A DNA stretch of 64,000 bases, taken from assembly GCF_032108445.1 (NCBI RefSeq), contig NZ_CP134876.1, forward strand, positions 6,448,001 through 6,512,000. Direction: 5' to 3'. Made by a program: the position numbers and the translations under genes. Of the stretch, positions 17,180 through 25,743 are shown piece after piece (within the stretch, counting starts at the first letter, position 1; every line of letters begins with the position of its first letter). Below the pieces are notes generated by a model. That model made no database searches and was not told the origin of the DNA. It was given only the letters and a program-made list of their open reading frames with translations. The stretch is from Micromonospora halotolerans. GTDB taxonomy: Bacteria; Actinomycetota; Actinomycetes; Mycobacteriales; Micromonosporaceae.

Positions 17180-17680
17180 GTGGGCATGGTGTTGATCGGG
17201 CGCAGGTTGTCGGCCGAGGAACTGGCGGCGGTGCGCGCCGACCCGACGACGGTCGACGCGCTGCTCTACGGTGACCTCGACGACGATGATGCCGAGATGC
17301 CGGAGCCAGAGCTGGACCTGGACAAGTCATGGCACGGCATCCACTACCTACTCACCGGCACTGACTGGCAGATCGGTGACGGCGCTGGCGCAGCGATCCT
17401 CGGCGGTGCCGAGATCGGCCAGGACGGCGGTTACGGTCCCCCTCGGCTGCTCGACCAGGACACCGACCGCGCTGTGGCCACCGCGCTCGACATGCTGGAC
17501 GTGGGAGTGCTACGCGCCCGCTTCGACCCGGACGCCATGACCGCGGCCGAGACCTACCCGGACATCTGGACCAACGGCCCCGACGAGCTCGACTACCTCA
17601 TGTCGCACTACACCGAACTGCGCCGCTTCTACCACGCCGCAGCAACGAACGACCAGGCCGTGCTGCTGGCGATCACCTGA
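17180..17680 (+). CDS. DUF1877 (YfbM-like) family protein
   Basis: Cytoplasmic protein of 166 residues. The start MGMVLIGRRLSAEELAAV is typical of DUF1877 proteins, followed by DKSWHGIHYLLTG and a GGAEIGQDGGYGPPRLL segment that are family hallmarks; the C-terminal LDYLMSHYTELRRFYHAAA completes the domain. GTG at 17180 with an upstream GGAAAGGA (17164-17171) gives the expected N-terminus; ATG at 17186 is the alternative. Function is unknown. YfbM structures show an alpha/beta fold without an assigned activity. Confidence 0.88.
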   Translation: MGMVLIGRRLSAEELAAVRADPTTVDALLYGDLDDDDAEMPEPELDLDKSWHGIHYLLTGTDWQIGDGAGAAILGGAEIGQDGGYGPPRLLDQDTDRAVATALDMLDVGVLRARFDPDAMTAAETYPDIWTNGPDELDYLMSHYTELRRFYHAAATNDQAVLLAIT

Positions 17681-17684
17681 CGTC

Positions 17685-17723
17685 GACGCCGGCTGCCCCC
17701 GATCGCCGACGGCGGCCGGCGTC
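17685..17723 (+). terminator. Possible terminator after DUF1877 gene
   Basis: GACGCCGGC (17685-17693) pairs with GCCGGCGTC (17715-17723) across a 21-base loop, five bases after the stop codon. There is no U-tract, and the loop is long. Confidence 0.4.
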
Positions 17724-17794
17724 TCACCGCATGCGCACTGACCCGCGCCTGGAGGGGGTCGCCGACGCCCAGGCAGCGCGCCGGCAACCACTCG

Positions 17795-17900
17795 ACGCCC
17801 GGCGTCGATGCCAGCGAGGTCGAGGTGCAGCCATGGGGCAACTCGTCCACTTCGGCGATCCTGACGGCAACAGGTGGTCGCGACAGGCGATCGAGCTCAT
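17795..17900 (+). pseudogene. C-terminal fragment of a VOC (glyoxalase-fold) gene
   Basis: GVDASEVEVQPWG reads in one frame (about 17804-17842) and QLVHFGDPDGNRWSRQAIEL in the next (from about 17839). Together they form the typical VOC-protein ending, in which a Glu/Gly strand is followed by HFGDPDGNRW. A one-base deletion inside the G run (TGGGGC) explains the shift. The N-terminal part is not recognisable upstream. It sits between the DUF1877 gene and the convergent secreted hydrolase. Confidence 0.6.
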
Positions 17901-17919
17901 CCGTCGGCCGCGGCCCCTT

Positions 17920-19950
17920 CTACGGGCAGGGTGCGCCCGCGCAGACGTCGACGACCTTGCCGGTGAGCAGGAACACCGCCTTCTGTCGCTGGGCTCCGGC
18001 CTGAGCGCGCGGGAACTCGTGCGGATCGTCGCCGTACTCCGGCCCGGCCGGGGCGAGGTTCGTCGGCGGTGGCGCGTACGCCGTGCCGCTGTTCCAGATC
18101 ACGATCGCCGATCCCCGGTACGGGTACCTGCGGATCGGTGCGATGCCCCAGTACGGCCGCACGTCCGCCGACCAGCCGTCGGCGAGCGCGGGAGTGTGCA
18201 GGCGGGCGCCGATCGTGCGCGCCTGCACCTCGGCCGCGGCGGGCGAGACCTGATGGTCGCCGAAGGCCACGTGCATGAGCACCTGGTGCGCCGGGGTGCC
18301 GGGCAACGGGCGGTCGGTCATGTGCTGGGCGTACCCGTTGGCCTCGGAGCGGTCCCACAGCATCTGGAGCAGCGCGAGGATCAGTTGCTGGTCGACCTTG
18401 TCCGGGTAGGAGCCGTCCATGATCGTCTGGAACGGGGCGAAGTCCACGCTGCGCTGCAGCAGCGTGGAGTAGTTCATCGCCGGCACGCCGAGCACCGACC
18501 GGGTCCAGTCCTGGGCGATGGCGGTGAGCGCGCCGCCGTTGATGCCGCCCTGGCTGTTGCCGTCGTAGTGCAGCCCACCGGCCACGTCGAGCAGCGGCCG
18601 CGCGGAGGCGTCCCGGAACGCCGGGTGGGCGGCGAACCCGCCCCGGTGGACCATCGCGCGACCGAGGAAGAGGAAGTTCAGGAAGCTCTGCTGCAACCGG
18701 TCCACCACGGCGGGGAAGGCACTGAGGTCGCCGAAGGCGCCGGCCACGTAGGGGACGTCGGCGGCGGCCATGCCGATCCAACTGGTCGCGCAGAAGGTGA
18801 AGTTGTACGTGTTCGACATCGTCTTGACGTTGCCGGCGTTGATCTCGGTCGGCTTGCCGAGCAGGCCGTGGCCGTAGAGCGAGAGGTGCGCCGGGTTCGC
18901 GGCGGAGGCGCTGCGCGGGATGTTGCAGACGAAGTCTGCCACCACCGTCCTGCCGGACGGCGTCGGCAGGGCGTTCGGCGTGGGTGGCGTACCGTCGCCT
19001 CCGGCCGGCCCGTAGTGCAGTCGCGAGCCGGGCCCGCCGTCGCCGGTCAGATAGGACGGTACGTCGACCGTGCCGGTCACCTGCCGGGCGATCAGCGGCT
19101 CCTGCTCCGGGGCGTAGTCGGTCACCTGCGTGACGGTGAACGACGGCACGGCGCGGCCGAGGGCGGCGAACGCGGTGTCGCGGATCGCCAGCATCCGCCC
19201 GGTCAGCCCGTGCCGGCTGGCCACCGTGAAGTCCCAGGCCAGGTAGAGGCTGTGCCGGTTGACGCCGGTCCGGCCCAGGTCGGCGAGGATCCGTTTCATC
19301 TGCGGGGCCCGGGCGTCCCGGTGGCCGAGGCCGGCACCGGTCACGTACGCCCGGAACGCCTTGGGCGCCGGGATCGTCGCCCCCGTGCCGTCGCGCATGC
19401 CGCGCAGGCCCACGACATACCGGGTGCCCTCGGTCAGCGCCACCGCCGGCCGGATGATCAGCAGTTGCCGGTCGGGCTGGCCGGCGGCGTGCGCGTCCAG
19501 CTCGGCCCAGTACGGGGTGCGTTCGCCGGTTCGGGCGTTGAGCAGCACGATCGGCGCGTCGGGCGCCAGCGAACGGCCGATGTCGGTGACCGGCGCGATG
19601 CCGGTCGCCGCGGCGTCGAGGCCGGGCACGCGTACCAGGATCGGCGAGCCGGGGCTGAACCCGTCCTGCCGGTTCCACTCCGCCGGGTCGATCGACGTCC
19701 CCTGCACGGTGGCGGGCATCGCCGAGGCCGCGAACCGCACCCGCTTGCCGGTGGGGCTGGTCCGGTCCGGCACGGTGAAGTAGTCGTTCGGGAACGGCAG
19801 CAGGCAGGCCGTCGGATCGATCGGGTCGCACGTCCGGTCCTGGGCCGGCGCGGGGGCCGCGGGTGCCGCGACGGCGCCCGTGCCGAGCAGCACGGCGCCC
19901 GTGGTCACCAGCACGGACACGGCGAGACGGAGGCGTCCGGGTGTGGCCAC
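17920..19950 (-). CDS. Secreted alpha/beta-hydrolase-like protein (lipase-like)
   Basis: Exported protein of 676 residues with a signal peptide (LAVSVLVTTGAVLLGTGAVA, cleavage near AAPAA). The N-terminal region has strand-rich segments such as CDPIDPTACLLPFPNDYFT. The middle holds LSLYGHGLLGKP, which would supply an oxyanion-hole HG, and YDGNSQGGINGGALTA, a GxSxG-type nucleophile elbow near residue 470. MHVAFGDHQVSP could supply the catalytic His region. This architecture occurs in large secreted actinobacterial and proteobacterial proteins annotated as hypothetical or lipase-like. The substrate is unknown. It is divergent from the acyl-CoA oxidase gene, with about 300 bases between them. Confidence 0.75.
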   Translation of the reverse strand: MATPGRLRLAVSVLVTTGAVLLGTGAVAAPAAPAPAQDRTCDPIDPTACLLPFPNDYFTVPDRTSPTGKRVRFAASAMPATVQGTSIDPAEWNRQDGFSPGSPILVRVPGLDAAATGIAPVTDIGRSLAPDAPIVLLNARTGERTPYWAELDAHAAGQPDRQLLIIRPAVALTEGTRYVVGLRGMRDGTGATIPAPKAFRAYVTGAGLGHRDARAPQMKRILADLGRTGVNRHSLYLAWDFTVASRHGLTGRMLAIRDTAFAALGRAVPSFTVTQVTDYAPEQEPLIARQVTGTVDVPSYLTGDGGPGSRLHYGPAGGDGTPPTPNALPTPSGRTVVADFVCNIPRSASAANPAHLSLYGHGLLGKPTEINAGNVKTMSNTYNFTFCATSWIGMAAADVPYVAGAFGDLSAFPAVVDRLQQSFLNFLFLGRAMVHRGGFAAHPAFRDASARPLLDVAGGLHYDGNSQGGINGGALTAIAQDWTRSVLGVPAMNYSTLLQRSVDFAPFQTIMDGSYPDKVDQQLILALLQMLWDRSEANGYAQHMTDRPLPGTPAHQVLMHVAFGDHQVSPAAAEVQARTIGARLHTPALADGWSADVRPYWGIAPIRRYPYRGSAIVIWNSGTAYAPPPTNLAPAGPEYGDDPHEFPRAQAGAQRQKAVFLLTGKVVDVCAGAPCP

Positions 19951-20255
19951 GCGCTTCTCCTTCGACAGGGGCGGTGCGTCGACGCGGCGGTCAACGGGTG
20001 GTCTTCTTCCTACGCTCGTGAATGGATCTCGGCAAGACCCGGTGACCGAGGTACGCCATGCCCTCGCCGCGGTACCGGCTTATCGGACCGGCGACGGTCA
20101 GGCGGTCGGGTGTCGTCCCGACGAACGCGAACTCGCGGCCCGGCAGCCATGGTGGCCGGTGTCACCGCGGCCAGACCCGGCGGGTGACGCCCACCAGCCG
20201 GTACCCTTGATCGAGTACAGACTGTACCCATATGTCCGCCAGCGGAGGGGTGCCC
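19951..20255. promoter_or_regulatory. Divergent promoter region between hydrolase and acyl-CoA oxidase genes
   Basis: About 305 bases without a supported gene. The notable element is the perfect palindrome at 20215-20227, described separately. CTTGATC at 20206-20212 could be part of a -35 region for the oxidase gene. Confidence 0.4.
20215..20227. promoter_or_regulatory. Perfect palindrome GTACAG-A-CTGTAC, likely operator
   Basis: Two six-base arms around one base, centred 35 bases upstream of the acyl-CoA oxidase start. Size and symmetry fit a TetR- or GntR-family operator. No cognate regulator gene is adjacent. Confidence 0.55.
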
Positions 20256-22235
20256 ATGTCCGATCACATCGACCTCGCTCGCCTGCGGGAGGTGCTCGAC
20301 GGACCGTGGGCCGGCGTCCGCAACGCGCACCGGGAACACCTCGACGCGCGGTTCCTCCCGGTCTACGGCGAGACCGGCGACCAGGCCCGTGCGCGGATCA
20401 CCCGGTTGCTCACAGAACTCCCCACCGAGCTGGGGATCGCGTCGGCCTTCCCGACCGAGTACGGCGGCGGGTCCGACGTGGGCGGTTCGATCGTCGCCAC
20501 CGAGATGCTCGCGCAGGTCGACCTGTCGCTCATGGTCAAGGCGGGCGTGCAGTGGGGCCTGTTCGGCGGCGCCGTCAGCGCCCTCGGCACGAAACGGCAC
20601 CACGACGCATACCTGCGGGACATCATCTCCGGCAAGATCTTCGGCTGCTTCGCGATGACCGAGACCGGTCACGGCTCCGACGTCCAGCAACTGCGCACCA
20701 CCTGCACGTACGACCCGCACACGCAGACCTTCGACCTGCACACCCCGCACGAGGCCGCCCGCAAGGACTACATCGGCAACGCGGCACGCGACGGGCGGAT
20801 GGCGGTGGTCTTCGCGCAGCTGGTCAGCAACGGGCGGCGGCATGGCGTCCACGCGTGGCTGGTCCCGATCCGCGACGCGCAGGGCAACCCCCCGCCCGGC
20901 GTGACCATCGGCGACGCGGGCGCCAAGGCCGGCCTGCTCGGCGTGGACAACGGGCGGCTCAGCTTCGACCACGTGACGGTGCCGCGGGACATGCTGCTGG
21001 ACCGGTACGGTCAGGTCGCGCCGGACGGGACGTACTCCAGCCCGATCGAGAACGACTCCCGCCGCTTCTTCACGATGCTCGGCACCCTGGTGCGCGGCCG
21101 GGTGAGCGTGGGCGGCGCCGCGTCGGCGGCCACCAAGTCGGCGCTGACCATCGCCGTGCGCTACGGCGACATCCGCCGGCAGTTCGGCACGCCCGACGCG
21201 GATCGGGAGGTGCTGCTCAACGACTACCTGGCCCACCAGCGCAAGCTGCTGCCGGCCCTGGCCACCACGTACGCGTTGCACTTCGCCCAGACCGAGCTGG
21301 TCGCCGCGCTGCACGAGGTGCAGGGCGGCGACGGCCCGGTCGACGAGCATCGGCAGCGGGAACTGGAGTCCCGGGCGGCCGGCCTCAAGGCGGCGCAGAC
21401 CTGGCACGCCACCCGCACCATCCAAATGTGCCGCGAGGCGTGCGGCGGCGCCGGCTACCTGGCGGAGAACCGGCTACCGAGCCTCAAGGCCGACACCGAC
21501 GTCTTCACCACCTTCGAGGGCGACAACACGGTGCTGCTGCAACTGGTGGCCAAGGGCCTGCTCACCGGCTACCGCGACGAGTTCGGCTCCCTGGACGGCT
21601 GGGGGCGCGCCTCCTTCGTCGCCGAGCACGTCCGCGAGATGGTGCTTGAACGCACCGCCGCCCGGTCGCTCATCGAGCGGCTGATCAGCGCCGTGCCCGG
21701 CCGTGACGAGGAGGTCGCCGTCACCGACCGCGGCTGGCAGCTCAAGGTCTTCGAGGACCGCGAGAGGCACCTGCTCGACGGCGCGGTCCGCCGCCTCCGC
21801 AACGGCGCGGCCACGAAGAAGGATCGCCCCTTCGACATCTTCAACGACGTCCAGGACCACGTCCTCGCCGTCGCGGCCGCGCACATCGACCGGGTGACGC
21901 TGGAGGCGTTCGTCGCCGGCATCGAGGACACCGCCGACACGCCGGTCCGAGCGCTGCTCTCCCGGGTCTGCGACCTGTACGCGCTCAGCGTCATCGAGGC
22001 CAACAAGGGCTGGTTCCTGGAGCACGGCCGACTCACGCCGGCCCGCTCGAAGGCGGTGACCGGAGTCGTGAACGGCCTGCTCAAGGAGCTGCGCCCGCAC
22101 ATGCGGACGCTGGTGGACGGCTTCGGCATTCCGGACGCGTGGCTGCACTGCGCCATCCTGCGCGAGGAACCTCTCCGGCAGGAGGCGATGGCCGCCCACG
22201 ACACCGCCGGTGATCCGCAGGCCGTCGCGGCGTAG
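20256..22235 (+). CDS. Acyl-CoA oxidase / dehydrogenase family enzyme
   Basis: FAD enzyme of 659 residues that would introduce the first double bond in acyl-CoA beta-oxidation. Its length and C-terminal domain match acyl-CoA oxidases rather than ~380-residue dehydrogenases. Motifs include AFPTEYGGGSDVGG, CFAMTETGHGSDVQQL (FAD binding), the RRQFG segment and TTFEGDNTVLLQLVAKGLL. The glutamate in FEGDN is residue 421, the same number I recall for the catalytic base of rat acyl-CoA oxidase. ATG at 20256 follows GGAGG and is preferred over ATG 20232. Oxidase activity (H2O2-forming) versus dehydrogenase activity is not decided by sequence alone. A palindromic operator lies just upstream. Confidence 0.88.
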   Translation: MSDHIDLARLREVLDGPWAGVRNAHREHLDARFLPVYGETGDQARARITRLLTELPTELGIASAFPTEYGGGSDVGGSIVATEMLAQVDLSLMVKAGVQWGLFGGAVSALGTKRHHDAYLRDIISGKIFGCFAMTETGHGSDVQQLRTTCTYDPHTQTFDLHTPHEAARKDYIGNAARDGRMAVVFAQLVSNGRRHGVHAWLVPIRDAQGNPPPGVTIGDAGAKAGLLGVDNGRLSFDHVTVPRDMLLDRYGQVAPDGTYSSPIENDSRRFFTMLGTLVRGRVSVGGAASAATKSALTIAVRYGDIRRQFGTPDADREVLLNDYLAHQRKLLPALATTYALHFAQTELVAALHEVQGGDGPVDEHRQRELESRAAGLKAAQTWHATRTIQMCREACGGAGYLAENRLPSLKADTDVFTTFEGDNTVLLQLVAKGLLTGYRDEFGSLDGWGRASFVAEHVREMVLERTAARSLIERLISAVPGRDEEVAVTDRGWQLKVFEDRERHLLDGAVRRLRNGAATKKDRPFDIFNDVQDHVLAVAAAHIDRVTLEAFVAGIEDTADTPVRALLSRVCDLYALSVIEANKGWFLEHGRLTPARSKAVTGVVNGLLKELRPHMRTLVDGFGIPDAWLHCAILREEPLRQEAMAAHDTAGDPQAVAA

Positions 22236-22238
22236 CGG

Positions 22239-22276
22239 GTGCGCCGGCCGGTGTTCCGCCGACCGGGCCGGCGCAC
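22239..22276 (+). terminator. Terminator hairpin after acyl-CoA oxidase
   Basis: GTGCGCCGGCC (22239-22249) and GGCCGGCGCAC (22266-22276) form an 11-bp perfect stem four bases after the stop, without a U-tract, as is common in high-GC actinobacteria. It separates two convergent genes and may act both ways. Confidence 0.7.
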
Positions 22277-22309
22277 GGGGTACTCACCGTTGCCACGGTC
22301 CGCGTCTGC

Positions 22310-23500
22310 TCAGGCAACACTCCGGCTGGGTGCCAGGGCGAACATGCGCGGCGCCGGGTCGGCTGCGCGGATCGCGACGACCACCTGAGTCAGTTGCGGG
22401 TAGTCGCCGCCGGCCGCCCTGATGAGGGCGTCCGCAGCAGCGTGGTTGTCGAGGTAGCACTCGGCGATGGCGGACAGGAGAAACGCGACGTGGCGGAGGT
22501 CCGGCGGGTCGGCATTCGGCCGAATGTCGAGAAGCAGCGACCGCGCTTGCTCCGACCGCTCGTTGAGCAGGTGAGCCAGGCTCATGGCGATGCGCGCGGA
22601 CAGTGTGTGCGGGCGCACGTGGAAGGCGAGCTGGGCCAGTTCCGAGATCTCCACGACCTCTCGGTGTTCCACCGGTGAGCGGTTCACCACTGCGTCGTAC
22701 AGGTACCACAACCCGAACTGGACGGTGAGTACCTGCCCGATTGCGGCGGCGGCCATCGGGTCGGTGCGGTCGGCGCGAGCCAGCGCCGCGAGCCTCTCGG
22801 CGTCGGCGATGTAATCCGCCGCCGAGTGCGCGTGCCCCATGCTCCAGCGCCGTTGGAAGGCAGCGAGCGCCAGTCGCGGGTCGTCGCCGTCGCGAACCGG
22901 TTCTCCGACACCGTGGTCGCCAACCTCCCCTCGGGCGATCGTCCGCACCGTCCTGGTGACCTCGTGCTGGTAGTAGCCCGCCCGTAGCGCGGCGCGGGCG
23001 ACGGTCGGCGTCAGGAGCCAGCGAAGCAGGTTGCGGCCGTCACTGCGCGGCGATATCCCGGGGATGACATTGACCATCCCGAGCAGCCCCCCGACGAGCG
23101 CTGCGCCGAGCAGGACGACGCGGGTAAACGCTGTGCTCGCCATCGCCGCCGCGGTGGCGAGCACCGCCGCAGTGCACAGGTTCGCTATCGGGCCACCGAG
23201 GTAGAACGACACCATCCGCAGCGGCAACGCGGTCGCCGTCGGCGTCGGCCGGACCCACACTTCGCTTCGCCAGCCGGTGAAGGGCGCGATACGGACCGCG
23301 ACGACCGGCAGGCGCAGCAGCTTCGCCGCGACGAGGTGCCCGCACTCGTGCAGGACGACGTGCACCCACAACGACACGCAGGTGAAGCCCACGGCGGCGA
23401 TCGCACTCGTCAGGGACTCGGTGACGAACAGCGCGAACGCCACCGCCTCGGACACCAAGAGGATGGACGCGACGACCAGCCGTCGGCGGGAGGGGATCAC
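22310..23500 (-). CDS. M50-family membrane metallopeptidase-like protein
   Basis: Integral membrane protein of about 396 residues. The zinc motif HECGH (H51-H55) lies in a hydrophobic helix SLWVHVVLHECGHLVAAKLL, as in site-2-type M50 proteases. A later helix contains GMVNVIPGISPRSDGR, corresponding to the NxxPxxxxDG third-ligand motif (N, P and D present). Residues about 185-396 form a cytoplasmic helical region without recognised domains, possibly TPR-like (LAALARADRTDPMAAAA, LLDIRPNADPPDLRHVAF). GTG at 23500 is my choice; an in-frame start at 23611 would add a hydrophilic, less plausible leader. The physiological substrate, for example an anti-sigma factor, is unknown. Confidence 0.75.
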   Translation of the reverse strand: MIPSRRRLVVASILLVSEAVAFALFVTESLTSAIAAVGFTCVSLWVHVVLHECGHLVAAKLLRLPVVAVRIAPFTGWRSEVWVRPTPTATALPLRMVSFYLGGPIANLCTAAVLATAAAMASTAFTRVVLLGAALVGGLLGMVNVIPGISPRSDGRNLLRWLLTPTVARAALRAGYYQHEVTRTVRTIARGEVGDHGVGEPVRDGDDPRLALAAFQRRWSMGHAHSAADYIADAERLAALARADRTDPMAAAAIGQVLTVQFGLWYLYDAVVNRSPVEHREVVEISELAQLAFHVRPHTLSARIAMSLAHLLNERSEQARSLLLDIRPNADPPDLRHVAFLLSAIAECYLDNHAAADALIRAAGGDYPQLTQVVVAIRAADPAPRMFALAPSRSVA

Positions 23501-23603
23501 CGGGAGATGGTACCGCCGGACACGTGAAGGCTGAGGTACGTGAGCACGTCGCAGACCCCCCGCAGTTTCCTTCTTCAACGGCGGCCAGGTGGCACACGAA
23601 GGG

Positions 23604-24662
23604 CTACTCACGGAAGGGGCGGGTCATGGCTGCGAGGAGGGAATGCTCGCTGTCGTCACCGGCGAGCTGCCAGGTGAACGCGCCGCACAGCCCGTGCCTC
23701 GCCGCGAACGCCGCTCGCTCCTGGATGGAGTCGGCGTCCTCGTAGCTCACGAACGTCTGGGTACCAGGGTGGTAGAGCCACGGTGTGCGAGCGACCGGGT
23801 GGCGGTGGCGCTGCCATGCCGGGTCGGGCAGCAGGTCCCGGCTGATGTCGCGCCAGTTGCCGACATCGACGGTACCGACCTGGGGCTGGAACAGGCCGGC
23901 TTGCTCGCCGGGTGAGGCGACGCGGAATCCGCGGCCGTAGAACGGCACGCCGAGCACGAGCTTGTCCCGTGGTACGCCGTGGCGCTCGTAGTAGTCGACC
24001 GCACCGGTGACGTTGTTCCACTGCCGCAGGCCGGGTTCGAGCGGGTCGTCGGCGACTTCCGCCAGCGGCGCGTTGAACGTAGCGATCTGGGAGAAGCCCG
24101 TACCGAAGTCGTAGGTCATGAGGTTGACGAAGTCGAGGAGATCGGCGAGTTCCGCGAGCTCGTAGCTGTCCGCCGGGTCATAAGGACCGGCCGACTGCAG
24201 CCGCCCGGCCGGCAGGGCGGCGGTCAGCAGGCGGTCCGGGCCGAGACGGTCACGCAGCTCCTGGAAGAGAAGCGTGCAGTTACGCCGGTCCTCGGGCCGT
24301 CGGGTGAGCTCGGCAGGGCCGCCCGATACCGGAAACTCCCAATCCAGATCCACGCCGTCGAAGCCGGCGGCGAGTTCCACGCCTTCGGCGACCAGGTCGG
24401 CGCGTGTGCGCGGGGTCAGCGCGGCATCGGAGAACCCGCCGGCACCCCAGCCGCCGATCGAGAGCACGACGCGCAGGTGCGGATGCGCCTGCTTGATCGC
24501 GGCGAGCTGCGCCGGCGCCGCGGACGGAAGCGTCAGGTGGCCGTCCTCGATCGTGGCGAATGCGTAGAACAGGTGGGTCAACAGGTCGGCGGGAAGATGC
24601 TCGATCGGGTACTCGTGCGCGTCCACTGCGGGAAAGTAGGCACCCAGAACCGTCTGCCCCAT
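23604..24662 (-). CDS. GH18 family glycosyl hydrolase (chitinase-like)
   Basis: Predicted chitinase of 352 residues consisting of only the GH18 TIM barrel. The signature FDGVDLDWEFP gives DxxDxDxE (D102, D105, D107, catalytic E109). VVLSIGGWG is the SxGG motif, VNLMTYDFG the substrate-binding YD motif, and GAFTWQLAGDD the terminal Trp strand. No signal peptide is visible from any start (ATG 24662 or GTG 24674), so unlike most actinobacterial chitinases it is predicted cytosolic, or exported by another route. It follows an AraC regulator gene on the same strand by 63 bases. Confidence 0.88.
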   Translation of the reverse strand: MGQTVLGAYFPAVDAHEYPIEHLPADLLTHLFYAFATIEDGHLTLPSAAPAQLAAIKQAHPHLRVVLSIGGWGAGGFSDAALTPRTRADLVAEGVELAAGFDGVDLDWEFPVSGGPAELTRRPEDRRNCTLLFQELRDRLGPDRLLTAALPAGRLQSAGPYDPADSYELAELADLLDFVNLMTYDFGTGFSQIATFNAPLAEVADDPLEPGLRQWNNVTGAVDYYERHGVPRDKLVLGVPFYGRGFRVASPGEQAGLFQPQVGTVDVGNWRDISRDLLPDPAWQRHRHPVARTPWLYHPGTQTFVSYEDADSIQERAAFAARHGLCGAFTWQLAGDDSEHSLLAAMTRPFRE

Positions 24663-24725
24663 GATCACCCGCACACGGTATCAGCCGGCGTGAATCAGAG
24701 TACGGTTCAGGATTACGCGTTCGTG

Positions 24726-25670
24726 TCAGACGACGACTGTCACGTTCCCCTGCTCCTCGCGCACCCGGTACCGGTAGCGCAGTGGTGACACGCCCACCTC
24801 GCGCTTGAACGCGGTGCTGAAGGCGCTCTCGGACGCGTATCCCAGGTGGGAGGCAAGCGACCCGACGCGGACGTCGCCGTCGCGGAGGGCGCGTTGCGCG
24901 AGCAGCATCCGCCACCGGTTGAGATAGGTGACCGGCGGCATCCCCGCAACGGTCCGGAAGCGGTCGGCGAACGACGTGCGCGACATCGCCGCGGCACGCG
25001 CCAGCTCCTGCAGGCCCCAGGGTTTTCCAGGTTCGGTGTGCATGAGGGTGATCGCCGGGCGCAGCCGTTCGTCGGTCAGCGCCCGTAGCCAGCCTGGAGG
25101 CAGCTCGGCTTGGTCGACGTAGGCGCGCAGCACCTCCAGCAGCAGGAGCTGACCGTGCTGCCGGATCGCGAACGCCGAGCCGAGCCGACCGCCCGTCGCC
25201 TCGTCGAACAGCCGGTCGAGGCTTGTACGCAGGCTGCTGGCCGCTGCGGCCGATGCCCGCACGTGCGCCACCGGAGGGAGCGCCTGCAGCAGCAGTGTCC
25301 GACCAGCCTGGTTTAGGTCCACGCGTACACCGATGACGACGTCGTCGGTGTGACGGTCGGCGCCGGCGAGGCCGAGGTGGGGGTCGATCTCCACCGGGAC
25401 GATCACGCGGGGCGGACCGTCGCCGGCGCCGCCTTCGACCTCCAGCCATGACCGGTTGTTCACGATCGCGACGTCGCCCGGCTCGAGCTCGATCGAACCG
25501 CCGACGCCGTCGGTGGTCAGACGGGCGCTGCCGCTCACCATCGCGAAGAACTTCAGGAGATCCTGCACCGGCGCGCGCGACACCCACCGGCCCCTGGCTG
25601 CCAACCCGCCGGTCAGGAGCCCGCGCACCTCGACGAGGTCCAACACCTCGGACAACTGATCGCTCGCCAT
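24726..25670 (-). CDS. AraC family transcriptional regulator (cupin sensor domain)
   Basis: DNA-binding regulator of 314 residues. The N-terminal half is a cupin-like sensor (GSARLTTDGVGGSIELEPGDVAIV) of the AraC_binding_2/cupin_6 type. The C-terminal ~100 residues contain both helix-turn-helix units (PWGLQELARAAAMSRTSFADRFR and VRVGSLASHLGYASESAFSTAFK) and the family signature ending GVSPLRYR. ATG at 25670 is used. It is divergent from an SDR gene 73 bases away, a common arrangement in which the regulator controls the oxidoreductase; that is inference. Confidence 0.92.
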   Translation of the reverse strand: MASDQLSEVLDLVEVRGLLTGGLAARGRWVSRAPVQDLLKFFAMVSGSARLTTDGVGGSIELEPGDVAIVNNRSWLEVEGGAGDGPPRVIVPVEIDPHLGLAGADRHTDDVVIGVRVDLNQAGRTLLLQALPPVAHVRASAAAASSLRTSLDRLFDEATGGRLGSAFAIRQHGQLLLLEVLRAYVDQAELPPGWLRALTDERLRPAITLMHTEPGKPWGLQELARAAAMSRTSFADRFRTVAGMPPVTYLNRWRMLLAQRALRDGDVRVGSLASHLGYASESAFSTAFKREVGVSPLRYRYRVREEQGNVTVVV

Positions 25671-25743
25671 CGCCGTACTCTCGCACAAGAAATTCGGACC
25701 GACAACCATTCAGAGTTCGAGGGTGCGGGCGCACAGTGGTGGA

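Noticed and set aside
17731..20187. 818-codon plus-strand open frame
   Set aside because: Antisense shadow of the secreted hydrolase gene at 17920-19950, which has a signal peptide and a nucleophile elbow.
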